Source of the DNA: Metridium senile
Taxonomy: Eukaryota; Cnidaria; Anthozoa; Actiniaria; Metridiidae
Length of the DNA: 64,000 nucleotides
Direction: 5' to 3'
Assembly: GCA_949775045.1 (NCBI GenBank)
Contig: OX459100.1
Location: forward strand, 13,882,447-13,946,446
Below, piece after piece: positions 10,263-21,655 of this stretch. The position numbers and the translations under genes were made by a program. The notes under the pieces were generated by a model. That model did no database searches, was not told the DNA's origin, and worked only from the letters and a program-made list of their open reading frames with translations. Within the stretch, counting starts at the first letter, position 1, and each line of letters opens with the position of its first letter.

Positions 10263-12044
10263 TCAATCACTCCTGTTGTACTGGACTGCTGCTTTTTTCA
10301 TAAAGTGATCAAAATAAAACCTCTCTAGCTTATTTGCCATTGTGTTCCAAACCACTGTGTCAAACTTGATTCTTTCAATACTCATTCCCACGGAAGTGTA
10401 CACAACAAAATCACACCACTCAGCTTTTGTGACACCCATTTGCCCTTGTACTTGATAGTAGTAGCGATTTTTTGTCTTCAGCTTAGGTTTACCTTGAACA
10501 TTTTCACAGTAGAAAGCTCTATCAGAGCAAGCATCTAAGGGGGTTACACGGAACTTTGTTTCGGGACATTTGACTTCGACGAGACCATATGGCTTCTCAC
10601 ATCCAATGTCAATCACTTTGCCATCTGGCGAAGCTCCAATAAATGGTGCATCAAGACAGACTACTAATCCAGACTTCAATACCTTAACAGGTCTTCTTGT
10701 TGAAAACATGTATTTTTCATACTCCCTTAAAGCTGTTGCTTCATATGTCTGACCATGTAGGGTGTGTCTCGAGCTGAAAGGCTTTGGATTCAAAAGAGAC
10801 TCTGCAAGATTGTCATGGTGCTTCTTACGAACACAAACTCTTTCAAAATTTGATGCAGTCAGTCTTAACTTTCTCTCATTTTTCCACATTTCAGAATGTG
10901 ATTGATCTTGAGTTTTCCTTTCAATGTTGTTTAGTTTATTTTCATCCACACTAAGGTATTGCAAAAGCTCTTTTTCTTTCTCACTGACATTTTGTGGTAT
11001 GACAAACTCTTGAGAATTCTGAAGAGGGAAGTGTGGGTACTGTAAATCACTATTGGAATCAGTTGCAATTCTAGGCACAGAATCAATGTCACAGAAAACA
11101 GAAAAATTAGACTCTGTGAAAGTTAGTTGGTAACTAGCATAGGACCCTTTTGGACTTCTACCAAACTTTGTCTCAACATACTCTGTGTCATCTGTAGGAG
11201 ACAGTATCTGTGCCAATGCCATGTTAGGATTTATGCTCATTAAGTCTGCCTTCAATTGAATTTCATCAGCTTTTTGAGTGCCAATATTGTTTCTAGCTTC
11301 ATAAATCAAGCACCTAAGTCCATCAGGCTTTTTAGAAGTATTAATACTTGGTGTAGAATCATTTAACTTAGTCTTCTTAATTAACAAGTCCATGACAGGC
11401 TGTGGATGAATATTTTCACTTCTTCCAACTTTATGCCATAGTTGACGAGAGGATGTGCAGGCGAGTTTTGGACTCATATCCTGTTCACCATTTAAGTCTT
11501 TGGTATGTTTACTGTCATAGAGAGTAAATTTGCAAATCTGCATCATGAGGGCAAGTGTGTGGTTACAAAAACCAACTTGACCTGCAACACATGAGCAGTT
11601 TGCATGTATCACTTCTGCACTTACTAAATCCAGTGCTACCTTCAAATTATGAGAGGGATCATTCTTTCTGTAACTGTGATGACATTGACATTTGAAGTAG
11701 AAGAAGTTATCATCGCTTGCTGTTTGTATATCCTTTAAATATTCGTCTTCTAAGAAAGTCTTAGCTTTTCGCAAACCAGTTGGGACAGAATGTTGACTTA
11801 GAGAGGGGTTTATTTGCTTGCCAGTTTTTTCAATATGAAGATTCATCTCAGCTTTAGAAAAGGAAGGCATTATTTCTAGGCTTGTAGACCATCCTTCGAT
11901 CGGATATTTCACACTTGTGGCGGGCTTTGAAACACCGGCAGCAGCTCGCAATTGACTTTGTCTTTGTTTCCTTTTAGAGTATACTTTATTTGGATCTGGA
12001 TCGACTATATTCTTGTCTTGACCATTGCTGATATATTCTTCCAT
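10263..12044 (-). CDS. SWIM zinc finger / YqaJ-type nuclease, transposon accessory protein
   Basis: The protein has 593 residues with no interruption. A basic N-terminus is followed by a SWIM finger at about 150-162 (CSC...FCNH, the C-x-C-x(n)-C-x-H pattern). A YqaJ/lambda-exonuclease-like domain (PD-(D/E)xK fold, about 385-560) follows, with HGQTYEATAL, GASPDGKV, LVEVKCPE and QVQGQMG as the Glu, Asp, Glu-x-Lys and Gln motifs. YqaJ nucleases process DNA ends in phage recombination, so a role in end processing or repair during transposition is plausible but inferred. It converges on the transposase gene. Its start lies about 500 bp inside the right TIR. Confidence 0.88.
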   Translation of the reverse strand: MEEYISNGQDKNIVDPDPNKVYSKRKQRQSQLRAAAGVSKPATSVKYPIEGWSTSLEIMPSFSKAEMNLHIEKTGKQINPSLSQHSVPTGLRKAKTFLEDEYLKDIQTASDDNFFYFKCQCHHSYRKNDPSHNLKVALDLVSAEVIHANCSCVAGQVGFCNHTLALMMQICKFTLYDSKHTKDLNGEQDMSPKLACTSSRQLWHKVGRSENIHPQPVMDLLIKKTKLNDSTPSINTSKKPDGLRCLIYEARNNIGTQKADEIQLKADLMSINPNMALAQILSPTDDTEYVETKFGRSPKGSYASYQLTFTESNFSVFCDIDSVPRIATDSNSDLQYPHFPLQNSQEFVIPQNVSEKEKELLQYLSVDENKLNNIERKTQDQSHSEMWKNERKLRLTASNFERVCVRKKHHDNLAESLLNPKPFSSRHTLHGQTYEATALREYEKYMFSTRRPVKVLKSGLVVCLDAPFIGASPDGKVIDIGCEKPYGLVEVKCPETKFRVTPLDACSDRAFYCENVQGKPKLKTKNRYYYQVQGQMGVTKAEWCDFVVYTSVGMSIERIKFDTVVWNTMANKLERFYFDHFMKKAAVQYNRSD

Positions 12045-12549
12045 CCTTTTAGAAATATTAAAGGAGATTTAAGATCTAGATTTTATATGTTTCATTCAAA
12101 GTTTCTCAAAATAATGTCGAAGAGTGTGGGAACCGCGAATCGTGAACGTGCGAAGGTGCAAAACGAAGTAACACAAAAACTGAGTTGTTGTTGCTATAAA
12201 AACATAATATACTTCATAACTCTACTAAATTTGCTGTACTAAAGCGTTTTAACATAATTCTTTTTGCTTCAAAGAGCAAAAAACACGAGTGATTGAAAGC
12301 TATTTGAGTTGAATTTGCGTCTCGATTATTAACTATATCGAACTTACCGTTTGATCAATTGAGCTTTAGTTTTTAGTCCTTTACAACTATCTTGACGACA
12401 TTTTAACCAAAAACGAAGCTCTTCTACTTTTAACTGAGCTGGAAGCCGCCCATTTAATGCTGCTCCGGGTATATCTTGTTCGGAAAGTTCCATTTTTATC
12501 GTTAAGTTTGACCATTAAATAACTGAGCGTAGGGAAAACCAAATTATCG
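12045..12549 (-). promoter_or_regulatory. Upstream region of the nuclease gene
   Basis: This is 505 bp between the nuclease start codon and the right TIR. It must hold the minus-strand promoter. I saw no clear TATA element or other motif that I could defend. Confidence 0.4.
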
Positions 12550-12622
12550 ATGGCTGACGAGCCTCGACTCGATGCGGCTAGTCACCAATCCTTACTCAAC
12601 CAGGGCTAAATGCATAGCGTGT
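12550..12622 (-). repeat. Right terminal inverted repeat
   Basis: This is the reverse complement partner of 7189-7261 (about 79% identical). It ends ATGCATAGCGTGT and is followed by LINE sequence that continues the ORF2 frame. Confidence 0.9.
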
Positions 12623-13471
12623 ATTAATCTTTATAAAACTTTGATAAGATCGGTTTTGGAATATGCTGATTGCGTATGGGATGGCTGTAGTGATGCACTA
12701 TCCGATATGTTGGAATCTGTTCAATATAAGTCTGCTATTATTGTATCTGGGGCTCTTAAAGGTACCAACAGACCGAGGCTTCTGGAGGAGCTCGGCTGGG
12801 ATGACCTGAAAATTCGGCGTCGTTTGCACAAACTGTTCCTGTTTTACAAAATTGTCGCCGGTCTAAGTCCCTCTTTTTTACGAGATCTTTTACCCTCAAA
12901 AGTTCATGAGAAATCCAGGTTTTCTCTCAGGAATAGAGATAACTTTACTTCCTATAGGGTTCGTACTGAACGATTCAAACGATCTTTTTTCCCTTCGACT
13001 GTTTCTCTGTGGAACACTCTTGATAGTTCCCTTCGTAGTATTGATACTATTTCTTTATTTAAGCAAAAGTTAAAACAGTATTATCACCCTAACAAATACA
13101 ACAAGTTATATAATACCTCTTTAACTCGTTACGCCTCGATTTTACATACCAGATTACGCCTGGGTTCGTGCGCGTTAAATTCGTATTTGTATAAAATCAA
13201 TTGTTGTGCAAGCCAGGATTGCAACTGTCAGCAGGGTGTTGTTGAGTCAGTTGAACATTTTCTTTTAATCTGTCCCAGATACGCTGCTCAACGAGATTTA
13301 CTGATTACCTCTGCTGCCAAACTAATTGTCAATTGGCAAAATCTTTCATTGAAAGCAAAATGCACAATTCTTTTACAAGGTTCTGATGATTTAAGTACTG
13401 AAAAGAACAACTCTTTATTTCTCGCAGTTCAAAAGTACATTATTGACACAAATCGTTTTTCTTCCAGCTAA
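12623..13471 (+). pseudogene. LINE ORF2, 3' part
   Basis: ORF2 continues after the nested transposon: INLYKTLIRSVLEYADCVW (RT thumb side), then the C-terminal region with CNCQQGVVESVEHFLLICP and a Cys/His pattern typical of CR1/Jockey C-termini. The stop is at 13471. It is followed by about 250 bp of 3' UTR and the A-rich tail. Confidence 0.9.
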
Positions 13472-13739
13472 ATTTCTTCCTTTCTTTTCCTAACTAGTAT
13501 CTAACTAGTATATCAATTACACTTTCTAATTTATAACGTATATATCTATTGTATTATTAGTACATATTTATTGTAACATTATCCTATATATATATATTTT
13601 TTTCTCTCTCTCGCCTTGCTTCTCCGTTTTGTATCTATGTAAATTTGTAATTAGTATGTAAGCCCCTAGATGAGCTCTGCTCTTGGGCAAACATATTGTA
13701 AAAAAATACGTTTAAATAAAAAAAAAATAAGACACTAAA

Positions 13740-14409
13740 GAGTCTACTACGAGCTAAAGTTGAAGAAGATGTCAATGTGTGGGATGAACACATTTGTGCA
13801 TGCATGATGGCCTATAGGAGTAGTATTCACCAATCAACCGGTTACACTCCATTTTACTTGATGCATGGGAAAGAAATGCGTTTACCCCTGGATGTAATGG
13901 TGGGTCCTCCTGATAGTATGGATGAAGATTCATATGGAGAATTCGCTACAAATTTGAAGCAGAATCTGACGGATGCGTATCACCACGTAAGAGAAAATCT
14001 AAAGACTGCTCAAAATCGTCAAAAGGAGTATTATGACAGAGGAACAAAGAAAAGTATGTACCAGCCTGGTGACAAAGTGTTTCTGTATACTCCGCAACTC
14101 AAGAAAGGAGAACCAGCAAAGTTCCATAGGAATTGGAAAGGACCGTCTACAATAGCAGAGAAAATTACAGATGTTAACTACAGATTGAAAGAATCAAAAC
14201 AAAAAGTAGTACACAGCAACAATCTAAAGTTGTACAAGAGTAAAGACGAAGTAGAAAAAGAAAACAGAGAACGCATACAGAGAAAAGATGTTCAAGAGTC
14301 AACACATAAAGAAGAAGATAAAGAAGAAGAAGAAAAAGAAAAGGAAGAAGCAGAAGAAGAAGATAACTACATATCTAATGCGGTGGAAACATATTTTATG
14401 AGAGACTAA
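13740..14409 (+). pseudogene. Gypsy integrase, C-terminal part
   Basis: The frame resumes right after the LINE target duplication. It continues the integrase core end (AYRSSIHQSTGYTPFYLMHG) and the GPY/F-type domain (YQPGDKVFLY, KFHRNWKGPSTI). It ends in a Lys/Glu-rich tail of about 60 residues before the stop at 14409. Such C-terminal regions target integration in this family. It is separated from its N-terminal half by 9.7 kb of insertions. Confidence 0.9.
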
Positions 14410-14503
14410 AAAAAAATTGGAACTATTAATTCCATTACATGACATTATTTAGTGCACTTAGCACTTCAGTTATTTTATGTAAATTACTTTGATTACTATT
14501 TTT

Positions 14504-14519
14504 AGAGAGAGAGGAGCAG
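14504..14519 (+). promoter_or_regulatory. Polypurine tract
   Basis: AGAGAGAGAGGAGCAG lies directly before the 3' LTR, the position of the plus-strand DNA primer in LTR retrotransposons. Confidence 0.85.
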
Positions 14520-14685
14520 TGTAATGATAAGACAGTTGGTTTGGCACACGCAATCTGATTGCGTGTGCAATGGCGTGTGCTATCGTCAAGTTAGTGTAGT
14601 TGTTCAGATTCGAAGAGAGTCAGAGCTTATTTTGAGAAGACTTGTTTATTAAATAAAAACCCTACATAAACAACAATCCTTTACA
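14520..14685 (+). repeat. 3' LTR of the gypsy element
   Basis: This 166-bp LTR matches the 5' LTR with one difference (14609). It is followed by GATC, the same four bases that precede the 5' LTR. Confidence 0.95.
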
Positions 14686-16790
14686 GATCTATATTAGAAA
14701 TATTACTATTTTTTTTGTTATTACAGAGAGATCACATGCATCTTATCATAGTTAATAAATATAAGCTATAATTTCATGTTTAGATAGCGAGTTTCACCTT
14801 CCGAAACTTAAATAAAACGGAAAGTAGTTACCAGGTCCCACGTGGTCAGCTTTATTTTTATTAAAATATAATGCTGAATATTTATCACAAACAAACAAAC
14901 AAATTATAATCACATTATTTCGCATCAATATCTATCATTTTATTACAAAAAAAAGTACAAATTTCAAATTGTCGGGAAAATCGTTCTTGTGATGCTATTG
15001 GGTATCACCTCATTGCTTCCAGTCTATGGTTAACCATAACAACCATAGTTTGTCGTAGTAAGAAGACACACATCACTTATAAACTGATTTATTACGGTGT
15101 TTACTTAAATCAAACACACTCCAATAATGGTAATATACCATTAACTAATGTATTAGTGTGATAATAAGTTTGACAAATGTAACTTTTCGCCGAGTTTATT
15201 GCGGAATTACGAAAGTTTTTGTCGAAAGGAAAAGCCGCTTAGCAACGAAACACAAACACAACAGTACTTTGGTTCAAATCGCGTAATAAAACACGTTTTT
15301 CTGTGTATGATAAAAACCTGAACACTCCAATAATTATAATAAACCTTTAACTAATGTATTAGTTTTATAATAAGTTTGAAAAATGTAAGTTTTCTTCGAG
15401 TTTATTGCGGAGTTACGAGAGTTTATGTTGAACATGTCGAAAGGAAATATGATCGATCTCGAAAAGGAGAAAGCTCGAAACGACTGGTAACCCTTCGTTT
15501 GAGATAAACAACCAACTTTGTTCGATAAGGTTTCGCTTTGTAATCAAAAGTTCGTTCGTTTATATCTACAAACTACCAGTTATGTTATGTTAGTCAGGTT
15601 TAATTTCCCCGACAATAATCAAGAGACGTTAGGATTGTGACTTACGCTTGTCTCTACAAACACACTTTACTAAAATAACAGTTATGATTGCGAGCCGAGT
15701 TTGAGTTTATCGTTCATAAATCGAGAATTAGTTTGTTTCTAGCAATATAAACCTACTAGATATTCTACTTTTATATCATACAACGTCTCACAAATACATC
15801 AAATGAAGTCGATAAAGTGATTCCCTTGGAATGTTCTAAATTTCAAGCCCTTCGAGTTTGGTTTGCTTGACTAATAACCCCGACAACCACAGTTTGTTGA
15901 TTCATATCATAGTAGGAACTCCTGATTTGTAACAAACACTTGCCTTCTACGAACACAATTTTATAAAAGGTGACAGTTATAATTGCGAGTAGCTTCAGTT
16001 TAAAATGAATTGAATGATCAGAGTTATATTTCGTGGTTGTTTATGGTTGTTATGGTTAACCATAACAATCATAGTTTGTCGTAGTAAGAAGACACACATC
16101 ACTTATAAACTTCTAAATATAGACGGCAGTGACTAAAGTTTATTACCTCAAACACACTTTATTAAATAAAGACGGCAGTTAGGATTGTGACTAACGCTTG
16201 TTTCTACAAACACACTTTACTACTGAAAATAACAGTTATGACTGCGAGCCGAGTTTGAGTTTATCGTTCATAAATCGAGAATTTATTTGTTTGTAGCAAT
16301 ATAAACATACTAGAGATTCTACTTTTATATCATATAACGTCTCACAAATACATCAATTCGATAAAGTGAGTCTCTTTGAATGTTTTAAATTTGGCGCCCA
16401 CGGAGTTTGGTTTGCTTTACTAATAACCCTGACGTCCACAGTTTGTTATGGACATCAGATCTGACTCAGGGATTCATCTGGTCCCTAAGGCGAATGACTG
16501 ACAGCTGTCAAAGTTTTGCTAAGGGAATTTGTTGAGTCCCTCAACAGGACCAATCAAAAACGATTCCGATCAGTCATACTGACCAGGACCATGACTAATT
16601 TCATGCCATTTTCCTAAATGTCGCTTGAAACAATAGAATTCTGCCCAATGAGCCTATTTATAACAGCAAAAAAGCATTTTCTGACCTTAATCAATCAAGA
16701 AAATGCCATAGAAAAGAAGAAGGCAAGAAATGGTTAAATAGTCAATTTGATAGTTGAGGTTCGTATTACATCCTAGAAGGCAACAGAAAC
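14686..16790. repeat. Noncoding region with diverged direct repeats
   Basis: I found no gene here. There are three sets of direct repeats: about 270 bp at 15629-15898 and 16179-16446; about 55 bp at 15031-15086 and 16057-16110; and roughly 130 bp at 15115-15240 and 15325-15450. Together they look like a partly duplicated repeat unit. The last 340 bases lead into the first exon of the next gene and probably include its promoter. Confidence 0.65.
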
Positions 16791-17678
16791 ATGTGGAGTT
16801 TTAGTGGACATGAAGTGCAGGCAAACAACGACGAGGACATCTCTTTGAGAATTAAAAAAGCTCTTAAGGTAATTTCATATTAATTTTATAAAGTATATAT
16901 AAAGTGTGATTCTAAAATTAGCTTTAATTAAACTGGTCATGTATTATGAGTACAATAAAAAATTATGAAATATCTAGCCAGTTTTACTGTACAGTAATGT
17001 ACACATATTATATAATTTTAAGATAGGCCAAGGATGATGGTGATGTAAGTTGCCTTGCATACAATGAGCTAAAGCAGGTCCCAGGTTCAAAGTTGCCCTC
17101 TCTTTGTAGCTTAAAAAAGGAAAGAAAAGTTCAGAACAGTATGATTCAAATACATGAATTTAGTCAAGTGATTTTCTTACATCTTAAAATTATGTACAAA
17201 GTTATATTATTACACATCTGCTCTGAATGCTGTCAAATTGACTTAAATTGCTTGAAAGTAATTAATTTGCTTGAAAGTGAATAAATTAAGCAATCAACAT
17301 TCACAATGATTACTGTGACTAAATTGCATGTGTACTAAACAAGAATGTAATAATTGAAATTTAATGAAAACGTACTATACTAAAAATGCTTGTATCAATA
17401 ATGATTATAATGATTGAAGGGCTGCCGTCGTTCGATCACAGATGTTGTTAGAGTAATGGCAAAAGACGACACATTTAGGAATGCATTGGGTGAATCTGTG
17501 GACCTGAGGTTTTCAGGAGATGGCAGGAAAACCACTTAAAAATTGGGAAGTGTGATGACCACTTTTTGCCTCCCCAATGAGCAAAGAAGTCCTGACAGTG
17601 AACACTGCATTTCCATATATGGTGGTATGTGAACTATGTTATTGGTATGTGAACATTATTTGAATGTTATCATAGTTA

Positions 17679-17889
17679 CAGTGAGGATACTCGAACCGTG
17701 AACACTTTACTTTTGTCATGTTATTATTTTCTGAACCTTCTACTGCTTCAAAACCTCTAAAAATGAAGCAGTGAGTTCAAATACACTAAGTGTTTATAAT
17801 AAATCTTATTTCTAATCTATTCACTCATGGGATGTGTGTTACAAAAAGTAACAAAAAAACTCAAAGTGTTCACGGTTCGAGTATCCTCG
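17679..17889. mobile_element. Tc1/mariner-type MITE, copy 1
   Basis: The terminal inverted repeats have the shared core GAGGATACTCGAACCGTGAA and are flanked by TA dinucleotides. About 210 bp with no coding capacity. It lies in an intron of the gene above. A diverged second copy lies at 45535-45734. Confidence 0.75.
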
Positions 17890-18664
17890 TAAATTAATCA
17901 CAACCAGCATAAGCTTTGTAAAAGCATATACAATGCTATACTGATGCCAATAAATTGGTTTCACACAGGTAAAGAATCTAGAGATATCCTATCAACTTGC
18001 ATGCAAGATGTGTTTGATGAGATGAGGCACCTTAGACTGAATAGAATTACTCTTGATGATAAAAATATCAAAATCAATTGGTGAGTTACACTCGTATTGT
18101 ATTGAATGGTCTGAACCCAGGTGAATGAATGTTTATCGAAGTACACTCGATCAAGCTGTGGGTGGTTATATATTGTCAAAACATTAAACATGAATTTAGG
18201 CTAGTATGTGCTGACTGGAAGTTCATGGCTATTCTCCTTGGCATAAACAGTCCATGCTCTGAATATTTCTGCTTGTGGTGTGAGTGCTGCAAGAAACTGA
18301 TCAGAGACTTTTCAAGTAAGTAAAGGAGAGAAAGAGGGCGGGAGAGGAAATTAAGGAAAACTGAAAAGTGTTCCTAATTCAGAAATATGGTTAAATTTAT
18401 TATTTTTTATCACAGTTGACGATTGGCCAATAACTAGAACGTATGAAAACTGTGTTGAGAGGGCACGAGAGGATTTTAAGGATGACAAAATGGGAGTGAA
18501 AGAAAAGCCACTCATTGAGGTTGACTTTAATAAAGTTTATCCAGATACCCTACACTTTCTTCTAAGAATAAGAGGAAAACTACTTGTCAACCAGGTATGT
18601 TTATATACAGTACAAGCTAATCAGTACTCAGATTAAAACAATTACAGGATGAGGTTTTTGTGAT

Positions 18665-18885
18665 ATTCCTTTCTTTCTTTCTTCCATTTATTTGTGTTTT
18701 CATTCATTTTCTATTTCTTTATTTATCTATCCACCCATTTATTGTTTTACCCATCCTTTCTTGCATTTATTTATTTTTATTTATTTATTTTTTTACTTAT
18801 GTTTTTACTTATTTATTTATTTATTTACTTATTTATTTATTTATTAATTTATCCATTCATTTATTTATTCATTTGTTCATTTTTT

Positions 18886-18916
<31 letters not shown>

Positions 18917-19190
18917 TGCATTCATTTATTCATTCATTTATTAATTTATCCATTTATCCATTTTTTCATTTATCCATTTTTTCATTTATCCATTTTTTAT
19001 TTATTTATATATTTATTCATTTTTTTTTTTTTCATTCATTTATTTATTTATTCATTCATTTATTCATTCATTTATCCGTTTTTTCATTTTTTATTTATTT
19101 AATTATTTATTTAGTTTTTTTTTAATTTATTCATTTATTCATTGACTTTTTTATTCATTTTTTTTATTAGTTTTATGTCAAGTTATTTAT
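18665..19190 (+). repeat. (TTTA)n-rich low-complexity tract
   Basis: About 500 bp of TTTA/TTCA variants lie within an intron. Long hydrophobic frames over it are products of the repeat and not genes. Confidence 0.9.
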
Positions 19191-21359
19191 TCATCTTACA
19201 TCCTACGTCTCTCTCACTCTTCAATCCTCTCTCTCGTTTCTTTTTCCTTTTTTGTTTACGTACAGGTCAATGTTGAACACATATTTTTTTTTTTAACAAA
19301 AAAACAGGCCTTGATTATTCTGATACCACAAAACCAAATTCAACAACTGTTTTGCTATAAATTGTTTTAGAAAAAATCAAGAAAATAAAGATCTTTCACA
19401 TTGAATGCAGGTTTTTGTTAGCAAGAAAACAATGAAAGTGGACAATAAATTGTTATTTTGGCGAATAATGCATTGCAGGCGCAACCCACAGATTATCAAA
19501 AAATAATGGTCTTGCCAAGTATTTTTCACTAATCAGTAAGTTGTCTGATTGTGAAAATAACTTGCATGCTCTTAGCCAATGAGATTATAAATAGGGAGTA
19601 CATTGGATAATAATACAAGTAATTGGCACCACATGAGTTGCTGTGTTGTATCAGTGTATTTTATATACTAAAAAGTGTTAATCACAGTCAAACATTTTCA
19701 TTCCTATAACAAAGGTTGCTTGTTGGGTTATAGAACAGAAAACCACTGAAAAAATGGAAAATGCAATGTCGAAAATAGGTAAATACCACCACCAACAATA
19801 ATTATATAATTTTAATTTGATATAGTTTAATTTATAAAAAATCCATAGTCTTTGTATTGTTTTTAATTAACAAAGGTTTTCTTTCTGCGATTTGTGTTTT
19901 TGGATAGTGTAAAAAAATTAAATTGCAAGATTTTAAAGCTCATTGTCATTGCAGGAGTGGCCTTTAATTTCTATGATACCCAAGATCAGTCAAGTGGAAA
20001 GACATCAACAAAATGGACCTCTTTTGATTGTAATTATTCACAAATAACATGATAAACATTGCAATTAAACAAACCAAGTTAACCCCAATAATACCCTAAA
20101 CTTCTACATATAAGCAAATTATCATTGAGAATTTTAAAATCCAATCTGCACAAATTTGTTTTTTTGTTTACAAAGCATATGTTCCACTATGGATTTTGTT
20201 GTACTGTTGAAGAATATCATACAACAAATTATTTGGAATATCATACAACGAATAAGTGTACTGAACTAACGCATACTGTCTTAAGGTGACGATCTTGACA
20301 CGGTGATCAAAAAACTTGAATTACCTTCCTTCTTGTCAAACATGGCAGATAAAAGTAAAACAAGCTTGGACTGCCTAATCAAAAAACAACTTGTTGCTGC
20401 ATGCAAAACATATCGCGTCAAAACAACTGGTAATAAAGATGTTACAATATTACTTTCCAGGTATACATTTATAAAAACATTGAAACCAGACAAAGATCTT
20501 GAAAATAAATATTTATTGTGTACTGTTCACTGTATTGAGTATAATATTGTTACTCCATAATTCTTTGTCTTTTAAAGGTTTCAACAATTCAGTCCTTTGA
20601 GGTGAAGTGCTTGGATGTGAATATATTACAGACAGTGTGGAGAGATTTCGAAATTCTAGCTGATGCGCTAAAGTCCAGTCCTGGCTCTCCCGTGTACCTA
20701 GAGCCTCCAAGGTTTAAACTACTGCTATCGAATGGGTGAAAGCATTCAGAAGAGCCACGTTTGATGAAGTGAGTAAATAATAATTGATTTTGATGTGTAT
20801 TGATCGTCCAGGTTTGTGTAGTCTTGAGGAAGATTGTTGATGTTGATATCTGACAGTTTGACAACCTAAGTAATATCATTTTCAGAGTAAAGAAACCAAA
20901 AGACAGTGGTGGTATTCAAATGCCATAGTTCATCACTCCCTCTTAAATATTTGTTGATGCATGTTGCAATTTAAGGCTTGACAATCGTGTTGTTACTGAA
21001 AGTAAATGACAGTTTAACAATTAGTTTTCTAAATATTACTTCAAAGTATAAACTTATGCTTATTTATTTCAATTCTTCAGGATGTCATCCCATACATTCA
21101 TGGTGAGTGCAATAACAATATTTATTAGCATAAATTATGTATTGATATTATAGATAAATGAAAACAACTCTATTGAGTTCATTTCATAACTGATTGTGTG
21201 CTTATTCACTCATGCATCAAATTGATACTTCATCATCTTTACTGACCAAAAACTTTACCAATTTTAATATTAATAATATTGATATTGTAGGTGTAGATAA
21301 AAGGACAGGTACTAGGATGCAAGTTGAATTATGCACTATAATATTTAAAAAATATAAAT

Positions 21360-21655
21360 AGAGGATATTATATGGGAGCACAGAGATACAGATTTTATCT
21401 TCGAGTGTTCATTTGATATCTCACGAGTGAGCGCATCGAAAACGAGAAGATAGATACAATCTGTATCTTCAAGCACACATGTAATGCTCTGTTTATTATA
21501 TAAACTCATGACAAATGAAATAGCAAAAGTTTTATCAAGATATGCATCAAACATTCCTAAAAATCTTAATAACATGTTATTTTCACAATGTGAAGATATC
21601 ACTTTTTCATGCGGGAGATCACAGTGATATTTCACTGAAGTTTATATAATAAATT
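21360..21655. repeat. Probable interspersed repeat in intron
   Basis: The segment contains GATATCTCACGAGTGAGCGC and related text of a kind that I associate with common anthozoan repeats. There is no clear terminal repeat. The minus-strand frame over it is not convincing. Confidence 0.35.

Larger units (their letters stand above)
7189..12622. mobile_element. THAP/DDE + SWIM-YqaJ DNA transposon (ISL2EU/IS4EU-like), apparently intact
   Basis: The transposon is 5.4 kb with 73-bp terminal inverted repeats (15 mismatches by my count, no gaps), inserted in LINE ORF2. Rejoining the flanks restores the LINE frame, so both ends are well placed. The duplication is AT (7187-7188 and 12623-12624), or TTA if the TIR starts one base earlier. 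It has two convergent genes: a THAP-DDE transposase (plus) and a SWIM/YqaJ nuclease (minus). As I recall, Repbase's ISL2EU/IS4EU superfamily pairs a transposase with a YqaJ-type protein. PIF/Harbinger, whose transposase is also DDE_4-type, carries a Myb-like partner instead. Confidence 0.85.
4059..13725 (+). mobile_element. CR1-like non-LTR retrotransposon (LINE), 5'-truncated, interrupted
   Basis: The LINE lies in the gypsy integrase. A 14-bp duplication (AATAAGACACTAAA) is at 4045-4058 and 13726-13739, and an A-rich tail precedes the right copy, as in target-primed reverse transcription. It holds the 3' end of ORF1, then ORF2 with APE-type endonuclease, RT and a C-terminal Cys/His-containing region. 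Removing the nested transposon leaves about 4.2 kb. ORF2 was open apart from that insertion, so this copy was probably young when hit. The clade is CR1/Jockey-like by motif; a tree would be needed to name it. Confidence 0.92.
13..14685 (+). mobile_element. Ty3/gypsy LTR retrotransposon, defective, with nested insertions
   Basis: The element is bounded by two 166-bp LTRs starting TGTAATG and ending TTTACA. A 4-bp GATC lies directly outside each LTR (9-12 and 14686-14689) and fits a target-site duplication. The internal order is primer-binding site, gag, zinc knuckle, protease, reverse transcriptase, RNase H, integrase, polypurine tract, which is the Ty3/gypsy order. The copy is dead: part of RT is deleted, there are several frameshifts, the protease active site is changed, and a LINE (itself carrying a DNA transposon) splits integrase. 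I saw only one difference between the LTRs, so insertion was recent relative to the internal damage, or the copy was mobilised in trans by an intact relative. Confidence 0.95.

Noticed and set aside
7189..12622. PIF/Harbinger element
   Set aside because: The DDE_4 core and possible TTA duplication would fit, but the partner gene is SWIM/YqaJ rather than Myb-like. ISL2EU-like is preferred, pending end analysis.
18200..18315. RAG1/Transib-like core
   Set aside because: A Cys pair after the DWKF motif loosely recalls RAG1, but the surrounding motifs and spacing do not fit and no second Transib feature is seen.
18660..19125. Hydrophobic multi-pass membrane proteins
   Set aside because: They are translations of a TTTA/TTCA low-complexity tract inside an intron.
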